Below, in pieces: positions 41,349 through 44,982 of a stretch of DNA of 44,982 bases. Within the stretch, counting starts at the first letter, position 1. Every line of letters starts with the position of its first letter. The notes under the pieces are model-generated. The model ran no database searches, was not told where the DNA came from, and saw only the letters and a list, made by a program, of their open reading frames with translations. The stretch comes from Acidobacteriaceae bacterium (lineage in GTDB: Bacteria > Acidobacteriota > Terriglobia > Terriglobales > Acidobacteriaceae), in NCBI GenBank assembly GCA_027306695.1, contig DAHUZH010000013.1:1-44982 (forward strand). The letters run 5' to 3'. Position numbers and translations under genes: made by a program.

Positions 41349-42092
41349 ATGCAAGTGCGTGTTCTGCTGTTTGGCGCGTTGAAAGATTTGCTGGCCCGCG
41401 AGAGTGAAACTATCGATCTTCCCGGGTCGGCCACAGTCGAGCAGTTGTTGCGTCGCTATATTGCCAACGCTCCACAGATGGAAAAATTTGCAGGCTCACT
41501 CGCGATTGCGGTGAATCGCGTATATGCAACGCCGGGGCAGGCGCTGTGCGAGGGAGATGAGGTCGCCCTGTTGCCGCCGGTGAGTGGTGGCGCTCCAGAG
41601 AACGCTGCGGCGGGAGCTCAGGATTTTGTCCGCCTCCAGCGCGAACCCATCGACGCGACCGCGCTCACCGCGCAAGTCAAGAGCGGGGAAGACGGCGCGG
41701 TCGTGATCTTCGATGGTATCGTGCGCAACCATACCCGCGGACGCCGCACGCTTTATCTCGATTACGAAGCGTATGAAGCGATGGCGCTCGAACAGATGCA
41801 ATCGCTGGTCCGCGACGCCAGACAGCGCTTCGATGTACGGGAGATTATGCTGGTGCATCGCCTGGGCCGGTTGCAGATCGGCGAGAGCAGCGTGTGGATC
41901 GCGGTTGCCTCTGCGCATCGCGCGTCGGCCTTTGAAGCCTGCCGCTGGATCATCGACACGCTCAAGAAAACAGTTCCCATCTGGAAGAAAGAATTTTTTG
42001 AGGACGGCGCGGTCTGGGCCGATGGCGAGCCATTTCCGGTGGAGATTGCCGCTTCTCGTCCGTCGAGCGACGTTGCCGGGAACGAACGGTGA
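41349..42092 (+). CDS. MoaD-MoaE fusion (molybdopterin synthase, MoaX-like)
   Basis: 247 residues. Residues 1-81 are a ubiquitin-like MoaD (VRVLLFGALKDLLARES, then EGDEVALLPPVSGG) ending in the diglycine G80-G81, the site that normally must be C-terminal to carry sulfur. A linker of about 12 residues (APENAAAGAQ) joins to MoaE (about 92-235), with GAVVIFDGIVRNHTRG, VASAHRASAFEACRW and the active-site lysine segment LKKTVPIWKKE. Molybdopterin synthase converts cyclic pyranopterin monophosphate to molybdopterin. In Mycobacterium tuberculosis a comparable fusion, MoaX, is cleaved after the glycine pair; the same is likely needed here. No other moa genes are in the window. Confidence 0.9.
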   Translation: MQVRVLLFGALKDLLARESETIDLPGSATVEQLLRRYIANAPQMEKFAGSLAIAVNRVYATPGQALCEGDEVALLPPVSGGAPENAAAGAQDFVRLQREPIDATALTAQVKSGEDGAVVIFDGIVRNHTRGRRTLYLDYEAYEAMALEQMQSLVRDARQRFDVREIMLVHRLGRLQIGESSVWIAVASAHRASAFEACRWIIDTLKKTVPIWKKEFFEDGAVWADGEPFPVEIAASRPSSDVAGNER

Positions 42093-43066
42093 AACGCCTG
42101 GCGATGGCACTCGCTGCCGGTGTTCTCGCACTGCCCGCTCTGTTCTTCGCACAGACAACCGCTCCAGCGACGCAAACGCCACAGACTTTCCAGTCGCCGG
42201 TAGTGGCCCCCCTTGACTCGCTCCACGTTCATGTCAATCTGGTCAATGTTCCTGTCACGGTAATCGGTGCCAGTGGCGCGCCGGTCCGCAATCTGCGCAA
42301 GCAAGACTTTACCCTGACCGAAGATGGGCAGGAGCAGACGATTCGGCTGTTTGAGCCGGAAGCATCGCGGCCGCTTTCGCTCGTGCTCGCCATCGATACC
42401 AGCGTGAGCGTGCGCAAGGACCTGGACCTGGAAAAGCAGGCCGCGTACATCTTTATCCACTCTTTATTGCGCCCAACCGACCAACTGGAACTGCTGACCT
42501 TTGCCGGAGAGGTAACGAAGCCTGTTTTATTCACTCATAATCTTCGAGAGATCGACCATGGCTTGAATCGCCTGTATGGCGATGGGCCGACGGCGCTCTA
42601 CGAAGCCATCGCAAATGGCGCGGAGGACCTGCGGCCATTGCCGGGCCGCCGCGTGATCGTAGTGGTGAGCGATGGCGCGAACAGCATGCCGGGAGTGGAC
42701 TTTGCGACGGCCCGTGCGGAGGCCCTGCATGCGCAGGCCAGCATCGAAAGCATCATCCTGGTGCCGATTGCCGCCAATGCAGGTCGCGATCTGGGCGGCG
42801 AACACGCGCTTATCCAGCTTTCCCGCGACACAGGCGGCCAGTATTTTTACGTCGACTCGCCAACACAATTGCCGGACGCACTGGCTCATGTCTCGCAGGC
42901 GCTCCGCAGTGAATATCTTCTCGGCTACTATCCCGCATCGGCGCAGGCCGGTGCGCCGAGCCAGCCCGGCTTTCGCCAAATTCAGGTGCAAATGACCAAC
43001 CCCGCATTGAACGAGGAATATCGTCTGTATTACCGCACTGGCTATTACGCGATGGCGACGCACTGA
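42089..43066 (+). CDS. Exported VWFA-domain protein of the acidobacterial type
   Basis: 325 residues starting at a GTG that overlaps the MoaX stop (GTGA). A signal peptide (MKRLAMALAAGVLALPALFF, cleavage near FAQ) leads to a short beta-rich segment containing LVNVPVTVIGASG and LRKQDFTLTEDGQEQTIRLF, then a von Willebrand A domain. LVLAIDTSVSVRKD is the DxSxS MIDAS metal site and VVVSDGAN the later strand. The architecture (beta domain with F.L.EDG..Q.I, then VWA) matches a family described as VWFA-related and restricted largely to Acidobacteria. It likely mediates protein-protein contacts in the periplasm or at the surface. Partner unknown. Confidence 0.88.
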   Translation: MKRLAMALAAGVLALPALFFAQTTAPATQTPQTFQSPVVAPLDSLHVHVNLVNVPVTVIGASGAPVRNLRKQDFTLTEDGQEQTIRLFEPEASRPLSLVLAIDTSVSVRKDLDLEKQAAYIFIHSLLRPTDQLELLTFAGEVTKPVLFTHNLREIDHGLNRLYGDGPTALYEAIANGAEDLRPLPGRRVIVVVSDGANSMPGVDFATARAEALHAQASIESIILVPIAANAGRDLGGEHALIQLSRDTGGQYFYVDSPTQLPDALAHVSQALRSEYLLGYYPASAQAGAPSQPGFRQIQVQMTNPALNEEYRLYYRTGYYAMATH

Positions 43067-43072
43067 GACCGG

Positions 43073-43387
43073 ATGCGAAGGCGATATACTGCGGTTGTGA
43101 ACTCTTCCAGCAACGGTCGGCGTAAGCAGAAGTCCCATCACCCGCAAACCGAAACAGGGCAGGAGGCTGTATACCTGCGCATGTTGAGTGAGCGCCAGAC
43201 TCCTGTGGTCGTGCAGTTGCGCGATGGAGAATCTCTCCAGGGCTGGATCGAGTATTTCGATGATCGCATGATTCGTTTGACGCGCGAAGGCAAGCCCAAT
43301 CTCTTCATCTACAAACGCCAGATCGTCACCATCACGGAAAAAGCCCGTCGAACGGGGCCTCGCAAGGAAATGGCCGAGGACAAGTAA
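43073..43387 (+). CDS. hfq: RNA chaperone Hfq, divergent
   Basis: 104 residues from the first ATG. A GTG at 43097 (96 residues) is an attractive alternative because TATACT at 43085-43090 is placed so that transcription could begin on it. The Sm fold spans about 30-90: GQEAVYLRMLSERQTPVVVQ is helix 1 and strand 1, RDGESLQGWIEYFDDRMIRL is Sm1, and NLFIYKRQIVTI is Sm2. In most Hfq proteins Sm2 reads YKH; here it is YKR, so the U-binding histidine is replaced by arginine. Hfq hexamers pair sRNAs with mRNAs. Its 3' end carries the GAGGA ribosome-binding site of the next gene. Confidence 0.8.
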   Translation: MRRRYTAVVNSSSNGRRKQKSHHPQTETGQEAVYLRMLSERQTPVVVQLRDGESLQGWIEYFDDRMIRLTREGKPNLFIYKRQIVTITEKARRTGPRKEMAEDK

Positions 43388-43389
43388 GC

Positions 43390-44292
43390 ATGAGTGCATT
43401 GGACGCCAATCCGTTTCCCCATGCCGGGCCAGCATCGGAGATGGCGCGCGCCGCCGGGGCCTTGTTGCGCGCGCACTATGAGCGCGGCGTCGTGACCGAA
43501 TACAAAGGCGAGGTTGATCTGGTCACGATTGCGGACCGCGAGAGCGAGAGGCTGCTAGTGGACCGCCTGCATGCGCAATGGCCGGACTACGGCGTGCTCG
43601 GCGAAGAAGGAACACGCGACCAGATGGAATGCGAGTATCGCTGGTACATCGATCCGCTGGATGGGACCACAAATTTTGCGCACGGCTTTCCCGCCTTCTG
43701 CGTTTCGATGGGGCTGGAACATCGGCCTGCCGGTACGCCAGCGGACGCCGATGGCGAACTGATCGCCGCCGTGATCTACGATCCTCTGCGCGATGAGATG
43801 TTCACGGCTGAAAAAGGCCGGGGCGCGTATTTGAATAGTCGGCGTATTCATGTCTCCTCCACAAACACGCTGGCGGAGTCGCTGATCGCTACTGGATTCC
43901 CTAGCCGCAAGCGCCACGGCAATCCGAACGTGCATTTTTATCATGAAGTCACTCTGCGTTCGCATGGCGTGCGCCGCGCCGGTTCCGCCGCGCTAGACCT
44001 TGCCTACACGGCCTGCGGGCGGCTCGATGGCTATTGGGAGTTCAAGCTGAATTTCTGGGACACGGCCGCCGGTGTGTTACTGGTGCGGGAGGCAGGCGGG
44101 ATGGTCACGTATCTCGATGGCGGCCCGTTCCATCTGGTGAGTGCGGAAGTCCTTGCCAGCAATGGAAAAATCCATGCGCCGCTGATGGACTTGTTTGCCG
44201 ACATGTTCGCCGGAAGGAATTTGTCGCCGATTCCAACGCCGGGCGAATTTGCGGCGATGCGGAGCGAAAAGGCGTCCGCAGTGCGTGCCTGA
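43390..44292 (+). CDS. suhB: Inositol monophosphatase family protein
   Basis: 300 residues; ATG at 43390 has GAGGA 9 nt upstream within hfq. Metal-binding motifs of the family are all present: GEEGT near 74-78, WYIDPLDGTTNFAHGFP (about 87-103, the WIDPIDGT..F signature) and FWDTAAGVLLVREAGG (about 220-235, the WDxAAG motif). It requires Mg2+ and hydrolyses inositol-1-phosphate or related sugar phosphates in the cytosol. E. coli SuhB also acts in rRNA transcription antitermination. The adjacent RNA-binding hfq makes that comparison interesting but not decisive. It is about 30 residues longer than the enteric protein. Confidence 0.88.
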   Translation: MSALDANPFPHAGPASEMARAAGALLRAHYERGVVTEYKGEVDLVTIADRESERLLVDRLHAQWPDYGVLGEEGTRDQMECEYRWYIDPLDGTTNFAHGFPAFCVSMGLEHRPAGTPADADGELIAAVIYDPLRDEMFTAEKGRGAYLNSRRIHVSSTNTLAESLIATGFPSRKRHGNPNVHFYHEVTLRSHGVRRAGSAALDLAYTACGRLDGYWEFKLNFWDTAAGVLLVREAGGMVTYLDGGPFHLVSAEVLASNGKIHAPLMDLFADMFAGRNLSPIPTPGEFAAMRSEKASAVRA

Positions 44293-44385
44293 ACGCCGGA
44301 CAAATACGGGAGTAAAATTCACCATCGGCTGCCTGTTACAATCGTGTTGTCTACTCAGTCCCGGCAAGGAGAATCGGAACGTCTT

Positions 44386-44646
44386 ATGGCATACGTAATT
44401 TCTGAACCCTGCATCGGCACCAAGGATACTGCCTGCGTCGATGCCTGCCCGGTGGATTGCATCCACCCCAAAAAAGATGAAGGTAAATTCGCGGAAGCGG
44501 AGCAGCTTTTCATCGATCCAGTCGAATGCATCGACTGCGGCGCCTGTGTGCCAGTGTGCCCAGTGTCGGCCATCTTTGCCGCCGATGACCTGCCGGAAAA
44601 GTGGAAGCACTACGAACAGACCAACTCCCAGCACTTCGGCCGCTGA
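44386..44646 (+). CDS. fdxA: 7Fe-type ferredoxin (3Fe-4S plus 4Fe-4S)
   Basis: 86 residues from ATG 44386; the closest SD-like AAGGAGA is about 14 nt upstream. Cysteines are C9, C17, C21, C25 and C48, C51, C54, C58. C9-x7-C17-x3-C21P is the 3Fe-4S pattern and C48-x2-C51-x2-C54-x3-C58P gives the 4Fe-4S cluster, with C25 completing the crossed arrangement. EPCIGTKDTACVDACPVDCI is typical of FdxA of actinobacteria and other phyla. It is a soluble low-potential electron carrier. The acidic C-terminal tail is normal. An intrinsic terminator follows 20 nt after the stop. Confidence 0.9.
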   Translation: MAYVISEPCIGTKDTACVDACPVDCIHPKKDEGKFAEAEQLFIDPVECIDCGACVPVCPVSAIFAADDLPEKWKHYEQTNSQHFGR

Positions 44647-44666
44647 TTCGGCTTGTATGGAATGGA

Positions 44667-44698
44667 ACGCGCGCAGCATCCAGGCTGCGCGCGTTTTT
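44667..44698 (+). terminator. Intrinsic terminator after fdxA
   Basis: ACGCGCGCAG (44667-44676), loop CATCCAGG, CTGCGCGCGT (44685-44694) and then a run of T to 44698. It is a perfect 10-bp GC-rich stem with a U-tract, a textbook rho-independent terminator that separates ferredoxin from recO. Confidence 0.9.
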
Positions 44699-44727
44699 CA
44701 TTGCCGCGCGGCAGTCAGGTCTGCACC

Positions 44728-44982
44728 ATGACTTCGCATGCATCGGAGGCCATCGTGCTCCGCACCTGGCCATTGCAGGAATCGGACCTGCTGATTTCAC
44801 TGTTCACGCGCGATCTGGGCAAGGTGCGCGGCGTGGCCAAGGCGGCGCTCAAATCGCGCAAACGTTTCGGTGGGGCGTTGGAGCCGATGACCTACGTGCG
44901 CGCGGCCTACGCGGAAAAACCGCGCCAGGAACTTGTCCGGCTCGATCAGTTTGACGTCCTCACCTCGCCCCTGTCGCAGCCC
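44728..44982 (+). CDS. recO: DNA repair protein RecO, N-terminal part (runs off the window)
   Basis: An ATG at 44728 opens a frame that continues to the window edge (85 codons). The peptide contains SEAIVLRTWPLQESDLLISL, FTRDLGKVRGVAKAALKSR and FGGALEPMTYVRAAYAEK, matching the N-terminal OB-fold of RecO. RecO loads RecA onto SSB-coated DNA with RecF/RecR in recombinational repair. The zinc-binding and helical C-terminal parts are outside the window. Nothing unusual is seen in the visible part. Confidence 0.88.
   Translation, partial: MTSHASEAIVLRTWPLQESDLLISLFTRDLGKVRGVAKAALKSRKRFGGALEPMTYVRAAYAEKPRQELVRLDQFDVLTSPLSQP

Noticed and set aside
1-44982. tRNA, rRNA, CRISPR array, prophage or insertion sequence
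   Set aside because: No cloverleaf-like sequence with TTCGANTC context, no rRNA motifs, no regularly spaced direct repeats and no transposase or integrase frames were seen on reading both strands.

Overview
The window is a gene-dense, roughly 58-62% GC chromosomal segment from a diderm (outer-membrane) bacterium. The best guess is a member of the Acidobacteriota, class Terriglobia. The secreted VWFA protein at 42089-43066 belongs to the VWFA-related family typical of acidobacteria. Intergenic spaces carry GTCATCCCGAGCGAAGC-type and GAGTCATTCTGA-type palindromic repeats that I associate with these genomes. The Omp85/TamB genes show an outer membrane, and the UbiA-family enzyme at 35208 resembles the menaquinone-pathway type. 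I see no rRNA, tRNA, CRISPR array, phage or insertion sequence.

Region 1 (1-8.2 kb): the end of an aquaporin gene, a low-GC ORFan, then a branched-chain acyl-CoA catabolic stretch. It holds an acyl-CoA carboxylase beta subunit (probably methylcrotonoyl-CoA), HMG-CoA lyase and a methylglutaconyl-CoA-hydratase-like crotonase, with a secreted GH18-like protein and a MarR regulator/ClC transporter pair interspersed, and a YbgC-like thioesterase at the end. Region 2 (8.2-10.5 kb, minus): a split B12-dependent acyl-CoA mutase. It would normally be labelled methylmalonyl-CoA mutase, but its two substrate-specificity positions are Phe and Gln, the isobutyryl-CoA mutase signature. Together regions 1 and 2 suggest handling of leucine- and valine-derived or branched acyl-CoAs.

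Region 3 (10.5-16 kb): DinB-like protein and glycosyltransferase (minus), a ThiF/MoeB-type E1 enzyme, an ECF sigma factor with a soluble zinc anti-sigma factor, shikimate kinase, and an AI-2E-family permease. Region 4 (16.1-20 kb): a tightly packed set of heme O synthase, ABC exporter (ATPase plus permease), DUF420/CtaM-like protein and a small membrane protein, probably linked to cytochrome oxidase assembly. Region 5 (20-23.6 kb): SSB, a DksA/TraR-like protein, DoxX, a zinc-dependent phospholipase C-like secreted protein and frataxin (CyaY).

Region 6 (23.8-33.2 kb) is dominated by three translationally coupled envelope-biogenesis genes: a large multi-POTRA Omp85 protein, a SurA-like chaperone lacking the parvulin domain, and a 1407-residue TamB homologue. 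A secreted triple-BON protein follows. Region 7 (33.3-37 kb): a DHA2-family efflux pump, a menaquinone-type prenyltransferase, CsbD and a 50-residue membrane protein. Region 8 (37.1-45 kb): prephenate dehydratase, Lon protease, DUF488, a MoaD-MoaE fusion, the VWFA protein, a divergent Hfq, an inositol-monophosphatase-family enzyme, a 7Fe ferredoxin and the start of recO. At least five palindromic intergenic elements are scattered through the window and two of them clearly belong to one family.
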